DNA of 64,000 bases. Source: Longimicrobiaceae bacterium (lineage in GTDB: Bacteria > Gemmatimonadota > Gemmatimonadetes > Longimicrobiales > Longimicrobiaceae). Every line of letters starts with the position of its first letter. Position 1 is the stretch's first letter. Shown here piece by piece: positions 55,362 to 64,000 of this stretch. A program made the translations under genes and the position numbers. Where the stretch lies: NCBI GenBank assembly GCA_036375715.1, contig DASVBS010000031.1, positions 62,001 to 126,000 of the forward strand, read 5' to 3'. Under the pieces are notes generated by a model. That model ran no database searches, was not told the DNA's origin, and saw only the letters and a list, made by a program, of their open reading frames with translations.

Positions 55362-57572
55362 ATGGAGAGTTCGTCCGGATCCTTCTCGAGGAGCCGCTCG
55401 ACCCTGCTGTGGCTTGCGAGCCTGCTCGCGTGCCTCCTCTCCGCGTGCGCGCAGAACCCTGCGGCGCGAGGGCCCTTTCCGGGCTTCGCCGAGTACGAGG
55501 GCATGTACGTCGACGAGCTGGAATTCGTTGGGGATCTGGTCCTCCCCCGCGACTCACTCGCGGCGATCACCATGGCGCACGCCCCTCGCTGTCGAGTGGC
55601 CTTTCTCCCGCGCAAGCTCTGCATCTTCGGGATGCGCCGGTATCGACTCAGCCTCACGGAGCTCTACGGCGACGTGGTACGGCTCCACCTCTTCTACCGT
55701 GATCACGGTTATTATGGCTCCCGGGTCACACCGTCGGTCGAGCCCATGGGTGAATACCTCTCAGTGCGCTTCGGGATCTCTCCCGGCGACCGGGTGGTGG
55801 TGACCGATCTCACCATCGAAGGGGTCGACAGCATCATCCCCTTCGAAGAGCTCGCCCGGGAGCTGCCGATCGCTACCGGCGGACCTTTCCGCCGGGTAGG
55901 CTTTCTGGCTGCGGCGGATACCATTCAGTCGGAGTTGTATCGCCGAGGTTACGCGTACGCTCAGGTCCTGAGGAACTATTCGATCGATACCATCGCCGAC
56001 GTGGCGGAGGTGATCTACCAGGCTGTTCCCGGTCCCCAGGTGACTGTGGACAGCCTTGTCATTCTCGGCGCGGACGAGCTGGGGCCGACGACCATCCGTC
56101 GGCAGGTAGGAGTTCGCGAGGGCGATCTGCTCCAGCGACAGGAGCTCACGGAAAGCCAGCGGAGCCTCTATCAGTTGGGGATCGTCAACTACGCCGCAGT
56201 CGAGATCGCTCCCGACTCGCTCCAGCTCGACACGGATTCGACCACTGCCACGGTCGCCGTGCGGATCGTCGAAGCACCCAAGTACCTGACCGAAGCCGCG
56301 GTGGGCTGGGGACAGGTGGACTGCCTCCGGAGCGGCGTGCGGGCCAGAGATCGGAACTTTTTCGGCGGCGGGCGCACGATGGAGCTCACCGCCTCTGCGG
56401 CGAAGATCGGCGTCGGCTCTCCCCTCGACTTCGGCCTGCAAGGGTCCTTCTTCTGCCGCGACCTCGAGAACGATCTCTTCAGCGACGAGGTGACCTACCG
56501 GCTGGCGGCCGACTTCCGGCAGCCACGGCTCCTCGGTACGCGGACCCAGCTCAGCACCACGCTGCACACCGAGCGTCAGTCCGAGCTGCTGCTCTACCTG
56601 CGAGAATCGGTCGGTGGGCAGGTGAACGTGAGCCGGGAGGTGGGACGGGGAATGCTGGTGGGCACCGGCCTCCAGGTGGAGCGCGGGTCGACCTCCGCGT
56701 CACCGGCGATCTTCTGCGTGCTCTTCACCGCCTGCAGCAGCCTGGAGCAGGAGCCATTGCGACGCGATCGCTGGACCAACGCGGTGACCCTCACCGCGTC
56801 GCTCGATCGTACGACGAACCTCCTGCGGGTGACGAACGGCTACCAGCTACGGACGAACTTCGCCTGGGCATCGCCGGTGTTCCTCTCCGACGATACCTAT
56901 TTCAGCGTGCTCGGCGAGGCCGCCGGCTATCTGGCCTTAAACTCCGAATGGGTGTTGGCGGCCCGTCTGCAAGCGGGGAGCTTCATCGCGGGGGCCGATG
57001 CCGTGCGGCGGGGTACCCTGCCCCCGGAGCGGCGATTTTACGCGGGAGGGCCGAATACGGTGCGAGGGTTCCCGATCAACGGCCTCGGCCCCCAGACCTA
57101 CGTGGTGCAGGAAGACGACTACAACCGGGTCGTCCACGATGAAGGCCGTCCGGTCGAGGAGGTGCCTGCGCGCGCCTTCCCGCTAGGGGGCACCCAGGTG
57201 TTCGTGGGCAGCCTGGAGCTGCGGGGTCCGTCCCCCTTCCTCTCCGACTTCACCCGCCTCGCCGCCTTCGTCGATGTCGGACAGGTGTGGGCGGCGGGGG
57301 TGGAGGAGATCGACAACCGAGTGGACCTGGCGGGCGGGAACCTGGTGGTAACTCCAGGCTTCGGGTTGCGGATCTCGACCCCCGTCGGGCCGATCCGCGC
57401 GGATCTCGGGTACAACGCCTATGATCTGCGAGAAGGCCCGCTCTATCTCGCTACGGGAGGCGGCGGCGAAGGGTCCAGCGATCTGGTCATGCTCCTGCCG
57501 CGCTTTGCGCCGGAGCAGGAGACGCTGCTGGACCGGTTCCAGCTCCACATCGCGGTAGGGCAGGCGTTCTGA
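55362..57572 (+). CDS. Omp85-family outer-membrane assembly protein, TamA/BamA-like
   Basis: The 736-residue product has an N-terminal hydrophobic signal (LLWLASLLACLLSACAQN) whose LSAC could be a lipobox. POTRA domains follow (about residues 45-320: YVDELEFVGDLVL, VVVTDLTIEGVDSI, VTVDSLVILGADEL with RQVGVREGDLLQR), then a 16-strand Omp85 barrel starting near EAAVGWGQVDCLR, with RRFYAGGPNTVRGFPINGLG (the RGF lock motif) and PVGPIRADLGYNAY, ending in the aromatic AVGQAF typical of BAM-inserted proteins. It overlaps tamB by one base and so is probably the TamA partner, helping place outer-membrane proteins or lipids. A Cys-containing insert (IFCVLFTACSS) sits in a barrel loop. The start lacks a good ribosome site. 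Confidence 0.88.
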   Translation: MESSSGSFSRSRSTLLWLASLLACLLSACAQNPAARGPFPGFAEYEGMYVDELEFVGDLVLPRDSLAAITMAHAPRCRVAFLPRKLCIFGMRRYRLSLTELYGDVVRLHLFYRDHGYYGSRVTPSVEPMGEYLSVRFGISPGDRVVVTDLTIEGVDSIIPFEELARELPIATGGPFRRVGFLAAADTIQSELYRRGYAYAQVLRNYSIDTIADVAEVIYQAVPGPQVTVDSLVILGADELGPTTIRRQVGVREGDLLQRQELTESQRSLYQLGIVNYAAVEIAPDSLQLDTDSTTATVAVRIVEAPKYLTEAAVGWGQVDCLRSGVRARDRNFFGGGRTMELTASAAKIGVGSPLDFGLQGSFFCRDLENDLFSDEVTYRLAADFRQPRLLGTRTQLSTTLHTERQSELLLYLRESVGGQVNVSREVGRGMLVGTGLQVERGSTSASPAIFCVLFTACSSLEQEPLRRDRWTNAVTLTASLDRTTNLLRVTNGYQLRTNFAWASPVFLSDDTYFSVLGEAAGYLALNSEWVLAARLQAGSFIAGADAVRRGTLPPERRFYAGGPNTVRGFPINGLGPQTYVVQEDDYNRVVHDEGRPVEEVPARAFPLGGTQVFVGSLELRGPSPFLSDFTRLAAFVDVGQVWAAGVEEIDNRVDLAGGNLVVTPGFGLRISTPVGPIRADLGYNAYDLREGPLYLATGGGGEGSSDLVMLLPRFAPEQETLLDRFQLHIAVGQAF

Positions 57573-60500
57573 TGCTCAAGCGCCGGCTGCGGCAGGGGAC
57601 GATGCTCCTCGCCGGTCTCGCCGCCGGCTTCCTCCTGGCCCTCCTCGCGGCCTACCTCTATTTCCGCGCGGTCTCCGACGCGGCCCTGGCCGAAAGCGTG
57701 ATCCGCACGGTTGGCCTTCCTCCCTCGGCTTTCGAGCTCGAGCGGGTGGAGGGGGACAGCATCGCCGTGGTTTCGGCCTCGGAGATCGTCGTCCGCTCCG
57801 AGGAAGGCGACACGATGTTCGCGGCCCCCACCGCGCGACTCCGCGTGCGTTTGAGCTCGCTCTCGGGCGATGGGCCGATCGTGGCGGACGAGGTCCGTCT
57901 CCTGCGGCCGTACGTCAACTTCGAGCAGTCTCCGTCAGGCGAGATCAACCTGACGCAGGCAATGGTAGTAACGGCCGGTGGGCAGGAGCTGGAGGGAGAG
58001 GAGGGGCGGCCGATCGAGCTGCGCGACGTGCGCCTGGAGGACGCCCGCATCCGCGTTGTCACTCCCTACGAGCCGGATTCGCTTTCCACCGAGCTACCCC
58101 CCGACGTGCGCCTGGCGCGCTCCGGCGGGTCGGCCATGCGCCTCCGCTGGGCGCGCAACGTCGACGCCCGTCTACCCCTCGTTCGGGTGGGTGGCGGCCA
58201 GGGGTGGCGGGTGGAAATTGCGGCTCTCACGGCCATGTTGACCGACCCGGCCACGAGGATCACCCAGCTGGCCGGGTTCGCTGAGGCCCCCGCCGACGGC
58301 CCCATCACCTTCGGCCTGCGGGAGCTGCGTACCGGTCAATCGGTGATGGCCGCCTCGGGCACCCTGGAATTCACCGAGAACGGGGTGCAGGTGGACGTCG
58401 AAGGCCAGGTGCAGCCACTTGCGTTTTCCGATGCGCGGTGGTTCGTGCCTGCCCTTCCCGAGGATGGAACCGCGCGCGGAGCCTTTGCCGTCCAGGGTGG
58501 CGTCGGGTCGCGCCTGGCAATTGGCGCGAGCGACCTCGAGGTGGAGGTGCGCGACTCCCGGATCACAGGCTATCTGTCGGCCGAGATCGGAGGTGACGCG
58601 CCCGCCGCGTTCGGCGAGACCCGTCTGTCTCTCGAGCCCCTCCGCATCGAGACGGTGCGCTCGTTCGGAATCGGTGCAGACCTTCCCTACACCGGAGAGA
58701 TCACCGGCACGGTCAGTTCGGCCGGCGGGGTCGCGGGCGACACGGCGGAGCTGCAGCTCGACCTCACCGCGGCGGTCACGCCGGAGAGCCGCGAGACGAC
58801 CGCTTCGACCATCTTCGTTCAGGGCCCCATCGCCCTCACCGAGGAGATGGAGGTGCGGTTCGCGGGGTTGAGGGTGGCGGTGCAGCCGCTCTACCTGGAG
58901 GCGCTGCGCCCCCTCTCTGAGGAGAATGCGGACCGCCTGAGAGGAGTCCTGCGCGGGAGCGTGATTCTGGAAGGCACCCCGCGTGATCTGCAGCTCAGCC
59001 AGGGTCGGCTCGATTATGAGGTGGGAGAAGCACCGGTCACCACGCTCACCGAGATTTCGGCCAGCATCCGGCTCGACCCCGAGCTTCGCTTCGACCTCTC
59101 TACCCAGGCGCAGCCGATTGCCCTGGGGACGTTGGCGGCGCTCTTCCCCGGACTGCCCTTCCGGAGCGCACGCTTCGCCGGGCCGCTCCGCTTGAGCGGC
59201 ACCGCGGACGAGGTGCGGATCGACGCGCAGCTCGCGGGCTCCGCCGGTAGCATCATGGCGCAGGGAGCCGTCTGGCCCGGCGACCCCCTCCGCTTCGATG
59301 TAAACGGTGAGGTCGCGGCGTTCAACGCGGAAGCCGTGCTCGCCCGGTCGGTCCCGATGGAAGGACCGGTGACGGGAACCTTCCAGGTGAACGGCAGCAG
59401 CCAGCAGTTCGCTTTCGACGTGGACCTGGCGCAGGAAGGGGAGGAGGCGGAGCAGGAAGGGCGCTTCGCCCTGGCCGGCACCTTCCGCTCAGGGACCGAC
59501 GCCCCGGCCCTGATCGACGTGGCGGGTGACGTATCGAACTTCAACCTGGGCGCGGTGATCGGTCGTCCGCGGCTGTTCCCCTCGCGGATGACCGGACGGA
59601 TCGAGCTGACGGGCGGTGGAACCGACCCGTACCGCTTCGCCGTCGACCTTCGTGGCCAGGCGGGCATACTCGACCTATCGGGCTATTACCTCTCCGGCAA
59701 GGTTCCCCTCTATGCGGCATCGGGGCAGGTCGTCGGTCTCGATTTGAGGCAGTTGCCCGGACTGCAACTCCTCCCCTCCACCTCGCTGCGCGGCACGGTC
59801 GAGCTGGAGGGGCAGGGAACGAGTCTCGAGACACTCGCCGGTTCCCTGCGCTTCAACGCCCTCGGATCCACGGTGGGAGGGATGCGGCTCGACCGGCTGA
59901 ACCTGGACCTCGCGGTGGATGACGGGGTGCTGCAGGTGCGCACGCTGGAAGGAGGCCTGGCGGGAACGCAGCTCAGCGCACAGGGGAGGCTGGGCCTCTC
60001 TCGTCCGGTCAGCGGGAACCCCCTACAGATCCGCGCGGTGTCCCGGGACCTCAGCCGCCTTGCCCCACTTGCCAGCGGTGTCACCGGTCTGCCGCCACGG
60101 CTTACCGGCTCGTTCGTCATGCAGGCGACGCTGACGGGGTCGATCCGCGCGCCCGTGGTCACCGCCTACTTCCGCGGGCAGGAGCTCCGCTACGAACGCT
60201 ATCTTGCCGAGCGTCTGGAGCTGGACGCGGACCTGGCGATCGGCGAGAGGGTGGAGCAGATCGAGGGCTCGGTCCTGGTTTCGGGAGACGGGCTCGCCCT
60301 TCCCAACATGACCATGGACTCGCTGCGGTTCGCCGCGGATGGGACGCAGGACAGCATGGCCGTCCGCCTGGCAGTGACGCGCGAGGCGGGCAGCGACATC
60401 CAGCTCAGGGGAGCCCTCGAGCTGGAGGGGAGGGAACCGCGCGGCCTCCTGCTGGATTCCCTGCTGCTCCGCGCGGGGCTCCTCGTCTGGGACCTGGAGG

Positions 60501-62599
60501 CCCCGGCGGAGGTTCGCTGGGGTGGGCCTGACGGCGTGCAGGTCTCGAACTTCGTGCTGCGGAGCCGCACCGATCCCAACGCCAGCGTCAGGATTGCCGG
60601 GCAGCTTCCGGAGAGCGGTGCGACGGACCTGAGGATGGAGGTGCGACGCCTCGACCTCGAGCTGGTCCGCCGCCTCCTGCCGGACGCCCCAGACCTCGGA
60701 GGCGTGGTCGACCTCGACCTGCTCCTGCAGGGCACCACGCAGACGCCGAGACTGGTCGCCCGGGCTTACGGATCCGGGCTGCGCTACCAGGGAGTGCTGC
60801 TCGACTCGATGTCGCTGAACGCGCAGTACGATGCGCAGCGACTGGTGACTGAGGCCAACCTATGGCAGGGCTCGGTGCCGGTGGCGGTGGCTCGTGCAGA
60901 GATCCCGATGACCGTGACGCTCGACGGGGTCGCTCCCTCGGGAGAGCTGATCCGCACCGAGCCGGTCGTGGCCAACATTCGCGCCGATTCGCTCCCCCTG
61001 GGGCTGCTCACCGCCGGATCGTCGCAGGTCTCCGATGGTGCCGGCATGATCGTCGGTCAGCTCGACCTGCAAGGGACCGCCGAGGACCCCCTGCTCAGCG
61101 GCTACGCCACCGTGATCAACGGCGCCGTCACCGCTCCGCAACTCGGCCGGAGGTTCGAGCGCATCTCCGGGCATTTCATCCTCGACGAGCAGCAGATCCT
61201 CATCGACTCGCTGGTGGTCTGGAGCGCCGGGCGCGGCGAGGTGAACGGCTCGGTGCGGGTGACGGACCTCGAGCGGCCGGAGCTCTATCTCACCGCGTCC
61301 TTCGATGGCTTCCACGCCATCGACAACCGTCAGATCGCCAACCTGACCATGTCGGGCAACGTACGCCTCGAGGGAGTCATGCCCGAACCGGTGCTCACCG
61401 GCTCGGTGCGCCTCCAGGACGGCGCGATCTACATCCCGTCGCTCGGGGAGCAGGTCCCGCTGGAGATCGCGAACGTCGACGTGGGCCAGGTGGGAGCCGA
61501 CACCGCGGTCGCCGCGGCCATCGGGCCAAGCCTCCTGGAACAGGTTCGCATCAGCGGTCTGGAGGTCGCCGTCGAGGAGGGGGTCTGGCTCGAGTCGGAC
61601 GAGGCCAACGTCCAGATTCGCGGGGACCTGGTAGTGATCCGGAACGGGCCGGACATGCAGCTCTTCGGCACCATGGAGGCGGTGCGTGGCACCTACACCC
61701 TTCCGATCGGACCGCTCTATCGCGAGTTCGAGGTGGTGAGCGGCTCCGTGCGCTTCCTGGGAACACCCAACTTCAACCCCGAGATCGACATCACGGCGGA
61801 GCACGAGGTGCAGGCCGGAACCGCGGGGGGACAGCAGGCGCTCGCAGTGCTCGTGCACCTGACCGGAACGCTCGAGAACCCCAGCATCGAGCTGACCTCC
61901 AATACCCGTCCGCCCCTGCCGGAGTCGGAGTTGTTGAGCTGGCTGGTCTTCGGACAGCCCTCCTTCCGCTTGAACCAGGGGACAGGTGCCCTGGCGCAAC
62001 AGCTCGTCATCCAGGAGTTCGTCGGCGGCCTGCTCAGTCGCCAACTCAACGACCTGGGGCTCCCCTGCGAGTACTTCCGCCTCCGCGGCCGCCCGAACCT
62101 TCTGAACCTGGTGGATCCGCTCGGTGCCACCTCGCTGGAGTGCGGGGTGCAGGTGGTCGAGGACCTCTTCCTCACCCTGGAGACGGGGGTGCTCTCTTCC
62201 CTCAGGGGAGACAACAGCTCGGTTCGCGGCACGCTGTTCGGCCTGCGTATGGATTGGCGAGTGAACGACCAGCTGACGACGACGATCGCGCGGGAGCCGG
62301 TGCAGTCGGCGCTGGGAACGCTCTACATCACCGCGTCCGAGATCCCCTACCAGTTCTCGGTCGAGGTCCGGGGCACCTGGGAGTTCGAGAAACCGAGACA
62401 GACCGAGCTGCCGGTGCCCGATCTCGAGGAAGATTCCGTAGTAGAGTCCGCTCCGATCGAAGCCGTCGCACCCCCCGATACCCTTTCCGAGTCTCCGGAA
62501 GGGGGCGGCCCGGCGAACGAGCGGGAGGGCGAGGAGCTACCGCAACCGCCTCCCAACGGCGCCGATCCTCAGGCCGCCCGGCCCGAAAACGAGGAGTGA
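57572..62599 (+). CDS. TamB-like envelope-spanning protein
   Basis: The 1675-residue protein has an N-terminal membrane anchor (MLLAGLAAGFLLALLAAYLYF, split here as about residues 11-31), an AsmA-like start (FELERVEGDSIAVVSASEIVV), a very long stretch of repeated beta strands forming the TamB groove, and the C-terminal TamB domain (about 1290-1620) with GSVRFLGTPNFNPEIDITAEH, LTGTLENPSIELTSNTRPPL and SELLSWLVFGQPSF, the family signature. A 60-residue acidic Pro/Glu-rich tail ends the protein. TamB-type proteins bridge inner and outer membranes and carry phospholipids or aid outer-membrane protein assembly. Its ATG overlaps the upstream stop (TGATG), so the two are coupled. It is longer than the E. 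coli protein (about 1259). Confidence 0.92.
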   Translation: MLKRRLRQGTMLLAGLAAGFLLALLAAYLYFRAVSDAALAESVIRTVGLPPSAFELERVEGDSIAVVSASEIVVRSEEGDTMFAAPTARLRVRLSSLSGDGPIVADEVRLLRPYVNFEQSPSGEINLTQAMVVTAGGQELEGEEGRPIELRDVRLEDARIRVVTPYEPDSLSTELPPDVRLARSGGSAMRLRWARNVDARLPLVRVGGGQGWRVEIAALTAMLTDPATRITQLAGFAEAPADGPITFGLRELRTGQSVMAASGTLEFTENGVQVDVEGQVQPLAFSDARWFVPALPEDGTARGAFAVQGGVGSRLAIGASDLEVEVRDSRITGYLSAEIGGDAPAAFGETRLSLEPLRIETVRSFGIGADLPYTGEITGTVSSAGGVAGDTAELQLDLTAAVTPESRETTASTIFVQGPIALTEEMEVRFAGLRVAVQPLYLEALRPLSEENADRLRGVLRGSVILEGTPRDLQLSQGRLDYEVGEAPVTTLTEISASIRLDPELRFDLSTQAQPIALGTLAALFPGLPFRSARFAGPLRLSGTADEVRIDAQLAGSAGSIMAQGAVWPGDPLRFDVNGEVAAFNAEAVLARSVPMEGPVTGTFQVNGSSQQFAFDVDLAQEGEEAEQEGRFALAGTFRSGTDAPALIDVAGDVSNFNLGAVIGRPRLFPSRMTGRIELTGGGTDPYRFAVDLRGQAGILDLSGYYLSGKVPLYAASGQVVGLDLRQLPGLQLLPSTSLRGTVELEGQGTSLETLAGSLRFNALGSTVGGMRLDRLNLDLAVDDGVLQVRTLEGGLAGTQLSAQGRLGLSRPVSGNPLQIRAVSRDLSRLAPLASGVTGLPPRLTGSFVMQATLTGSIRAPVVTAYFRGQELRYERYLAERLELDADLAIGERVEQIEGSVLVSGDGLALPNMTMDSLRFAADGTQDSMAVRLAVTREAGSDIQLRGALELEGREPRGLLLDSLLLRAGLLVWDLEAPAEVRWGGPDGVQVSNFVLRSRTDPNASVRIAGQLPESGATDLRMEVRRLDLELVRRLLPDAPDLGGVVDLDLLLQGTTQTPRLVARAYGSGLRYQGVLLDSMSLNAQYDAQRLVTEANLWQGSVPVAVARAEIPMTVTLDGVAPSGELIRTEPVVANIRADSLPLGLLTAGSSQVSDGAGMIVGQLDLQGTAEDPLLSGYATVINGAVTAPQLGRRFERISGHFILDEQQILIDSLVVWSAGRGEVNGSVRVTDLERPELYLTASFDGFHAIDNRQIANLTMSGNVRLEGVMPEPVLTGSVRLQDGAIYIPSLGEQVPLEIANVDVGQVGADTAVAAAIGPSLLEQVRISGLEVAVEEGVWLESDEANVQIRGDLVVIRNGPDMQLFGTMEAVRGTYTLPIGPLYREFEVVSGSVRFLGTPNFNPEIDITAEHEVQAGTAGGQQALAVLVHLTGTLENPSIELTSNTRPPLPESELLSWLVFGQPSFRLNQGTGALAQQLVIQEFVGGLLSRQLNDLGLPCEYFRLRGRPNLLNLVDPLGATSLECGVQVVEDLFLTLETGVLSSLRGDNSSVRGTLFGLRMDWRVNDQLTTTIAREPVQSALGTLYITASEIPYQFSVEVRGTWEFEKPRQTELPVPDLEEDSVVESAPIEAVAPPDTLSESPEGGGPANEREGEELPQPPPNGADPQAARPENEE

Positions 62600-62604
62600 A
62601 CGAC

Positions 62605-62635
62605 AAAGGGCCGGTCCTGCGTGGGCCGGCCCTTT
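62605..62635. terminator. terminator shared by tamB and convergent lipoprotein gene
   Basis: AAAGGGCCGG (62605-62614) pairs perfectly with CCGGCCCTTT (62626-62635) over 10 bp. A and T runs on both ends allow termination on both strands. Confidence 0.85.
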
Positions 62636-62661
62636 CTCCCAGGACGCAAAAGCAAAGCGGT

Positions 62662-63435
62662 TCAGAGCACGGGGCGGCGCTCCGCGTTCTCCTCGTTCAG
62701 CTCGATGTGAATGCTGTCGCCGGTGACCTCGATCGGCTCGTTCCAGTACAGCTCTTCGTAGGGCAGGGCATAGCGGCCGTAGACCCACCACTGCCCTTCG
62801 GGCACCTCGAAGACGGCGATACCATCAGTGTTGGTGGTGTCGGCCACGGGTTCCACACCCCGCTGCTCAACCTTCGCGTCGGCGACCTGCTGGAAGTCAC
62901 GGAACGCTTCCTCCGCCCAGGCGTCGCGGGCGGCGCGCAACGAATCCGCGCGAGCCATGGTCGCCTGCTGGAGCGCCGTAACCCGGGCTTGAGCAGAGTC
63001 CACCGCTTGCTTGACGCTTTCAACCTCCCTCTCTAGTCTGCTGAAAGTCTCGAATACCTCTCGGTATTCGGGGGTATCCAGGAGGTCCTGCTCCTGCATC
63101 TGCTGGGTTCGCTGGGCGACGACTCCCAGGGAGTCCTGCAGCGATTGCAGGCGCGCTTCGAGCTCGGTCTGCTGCTGCTGCGCCTGGACGATCTGTTGCC
63201 GCTGCGCGATCAGGTCAGGGGGAATAGGAGGCTCGGGAGTGCCGTAGGCGGCTTCCAGCGAATCAAAGATGGCGTCGCGGTCGTAGGGGAGAAGCTGGAT
63301 CGGGACTTCCGGCAGAGGGATACTCTGCCCGATACTGTCTTCGACCATCGTTACTTCCGCTACGACCTGGGTTCTGCTGCACGCAGCCGACCCGAGAAGC
63401 AGGGTCAGGAGCGGCAGCGCAAATGCTCGCTTCAT
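62662..63435 (-). CDS. coiled-coil lipoprotein of unknown function
   Basis: The 257-residue product has a lipoprotein signal (LPLLTLLLGSAACSRTQ, lipobox SAAC, Cys at residue 19). The middle (about residues 75-185) is a long Gln/Glu-rich coiled coil (QIVQAQQQQTELEARLQSL, REVESVKQAVDSAQARV). The C-terminus (about 195-257) is beta-rich: NTDGIAVFEVPEGQWWVYGRY and PIEVTGDSIHIELNEENAE, resembling a small Ig-like or carboxypeptidase-regulatory-like unit. I do not recognise a family. GGAG eight bases before the ATG at 63435 decides the start over the ATG at 63450. It is convergent with tamB and divergent from the TPM gene. Confidence 0.75.
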   Translation of the reverse strand: MKRAFALPLLTLLLGSAACSRTQVVAEVTMVEDSIGQSIPLPEVPIQLLPYDRDAIFDSLEAAYGTPEPPIPPDLIAQRQQIVQAQQQQTELEARLQSLQDSLGVVAQRTQQMQEQDLLDTPEYREVFETFSRLEREVESVKQAVDSAQARVTALQQATMARADSLRAARDAWAEEAFRDFQQVADAKVEQRGVEPVADTTNTDGIAVFEVPEGQWWVYGRYALPYEELYWNEPIEVTGDSIHIELNEENAERRPVL

Positions 63436-63486
63436 TTGCAACTCCAGCATTCAATTAGAGTTAGGCTCTCTAGCCAGGGGAAAAGT

Positions 63487-64000
63487 TTGAGCCAAGGTAC
63501 CGAGCGTCCATTTTCTTTTCAACCCCGTCCGGCTGGGGGCTCCCTGAAACGCGTCCTGTCGGAGCTACTGCTTTTTCTGGGCCTCGGACTGGTTGCCGTG
63601 CCGGTGGCAGGGGGGCAGGACACCGGCGGACTGCAGATTCCCGCGCCGGTCGGCTACGTCAACGATTTCGCCGACATCATCCCTCCGGAGCGTGAGCGCC
63701 AGATCGACGCGGTGATACAGGAGGTGCGCGCGAAATCGGGGGGCGAGATGGTGGTCGTGACTCTGCCTTCACTGCAGGGTCGGACGGCAGACGAGGTGGC
63801 GCTGGCGATCGGTCGGCAGTGGGGTGTCGGGCGGGTCGGGGAGCCGGGTGATCCGGCACGAAACACCGGCCTGATCGTGCTGGTAGCGCCGCAGGAGCGC
63901 CGCTGGAAAATCGAGGTCGGCCTCGGCACCAACACGTTCATTACCGCTTCGGAGGCGGGCCGCATCGGTCGGGAGCAGATGGTTCCGGCCTTCCAACAAG
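63487..64000 (+). CDS. TPM-domain (YgcG-like) secreted protein, N-terminal part (cut by window edge)
   Basis: The visible 171 residues start at a TTG (63487) with AGGGG six bases upstream; no ATG is available in frame. A signal segment (LSELLLFLGLGLVAVPVAGG) precedes the TPM domain: GYVNDFADIIPPERERQIDA, EVRAKSGGEMVVVTLPSLQG, LAIGRQWGVGR, GLIVLVAPQERRWKIEVGLG and AGRIGREQMVPAFQQ. TPM domains occur in bacterial membrane proteins of the YgcG group and in plant thylakoid proteins; phosphatase activity has been reported for some, but the bacterial role is unclear. The remaining part, often a glycine-rich membrane tail, is outside the window. Confidence 0.85.
   Translation, partial: MSQGTERPFSFQPRPAGGSLKRVLSELLLFLGLGLVAVPVAGGQDTGGLQIPAPVGYVNDFADIIPPERERQIDAVIQEVRAKSGGEMVVVTLPSLQGRTADEVALAIGRQWGVGRVGEPGDPARNTGLIVLVAPQERRWKIEVGLGTNTFITASEAGRIGREQMVPAFQQ

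Noticed and set aside
60862-63036. 724-codon plus-strand frame through the end of tamB and beyond
   Set aside because: It overlaps tamB in another frame and is Arg/Gly/Pro-rich; tamB's C-terminal signature is in the other frame.

Overview
The window is about 64 kb of high-GC chromosome from a diderm bacterium. Envelope evidence is strong: a TonB-dependent outer-membrane receptor, an Omp85/TamA-type protein coupled to a TamB-type protein, phosphoheptose isomerase (heptose/LPS core precursor) and many lipoprotein signal peptides. The gene style (GWxTD-domain protein, Cys-containing stand-alone TonB plug proteins, paired-Cys Omp85 insert, a characteristic membrane module on signalling proteins) fits Gemmatimonadota. 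That assignment is inference from gene content; no rRNA is present to confirm it. I found no tRNA, rRNA, CRISPR array, transposase, phage or defence genes.

Region 1 (1-14.3 kb) is a plant cell-wall polysaccharide locus. On the minus strand, GH106 rhamnosidase, an FG-GAP propeller protein, a PL11 rhamnogalacturonan lyase and a secreted protein cut by the window edge are packed 2-16 bp apart. A second minus unit carries a GH31 alpha-xylosidase, a plug-only TonB-like protein and L-rhamnose mutarotase, and ends in a hairpin. Plus-strand genes encode a DUF6807/PmoA lipoprotein, an SMP-30-like lactonase and a GH16 glucanase. The genes suggest extracellular attack on rhamnogalacturonan-I and xylosylated glucans, but no SusC/SusD pair is visible.

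Region 2 (14.3-30 kb) holds a secreted LIC_10091-like protein, mutL, a TonB-dependent receptor, a lipoprotein, the gltBD glutamate synthase operon with a clear sigma-70 promoter and long leader, a GalE-like epimerase, a PAS/HD-GYP protein and a small helical protein. Region 3 (30-39 kb) is an amino-acid block: sensor kinase-aspartate aminotransferase-serB joined by 4-bp overlaps, then a terminator and an AT-rich palindrome, then an AGAT-type serC and serA. HU, an Smr-domain protein and a DEAD-box-like protein with destroyed helicase motifs follow.

Region 4 (39-46.6 kb) has DsbA-like, GWxTD, VanX-type dipeptidase, metallo-beta-lactamase-fold, gmhA, SDR and HAD phosphatase genes, plus a 59-residue membrane protein. 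Region 5 (46.7-55.1 kb) is a TCA-cycle block: sucA-sucB and fumC enclose a receiver protein and an unusual hybrid protein (HisKA without an ATPase domain, receiver, and cyclase-like domain without metal ligands). Region 6 (55.3-64 kb) has tamA-tamB, a coiled-coil lipoprotein and the start of a TPM-domain protein.

The most unusual non-coding signal is four intergenic elements at about 14.3, 32.9, 39.1 and 46.6 kb. Each is built from short degenerate tandem units arranged as inverted arms around a spacer, with a different unit in each family. The 39.1 kb copy nests two families inside one another.
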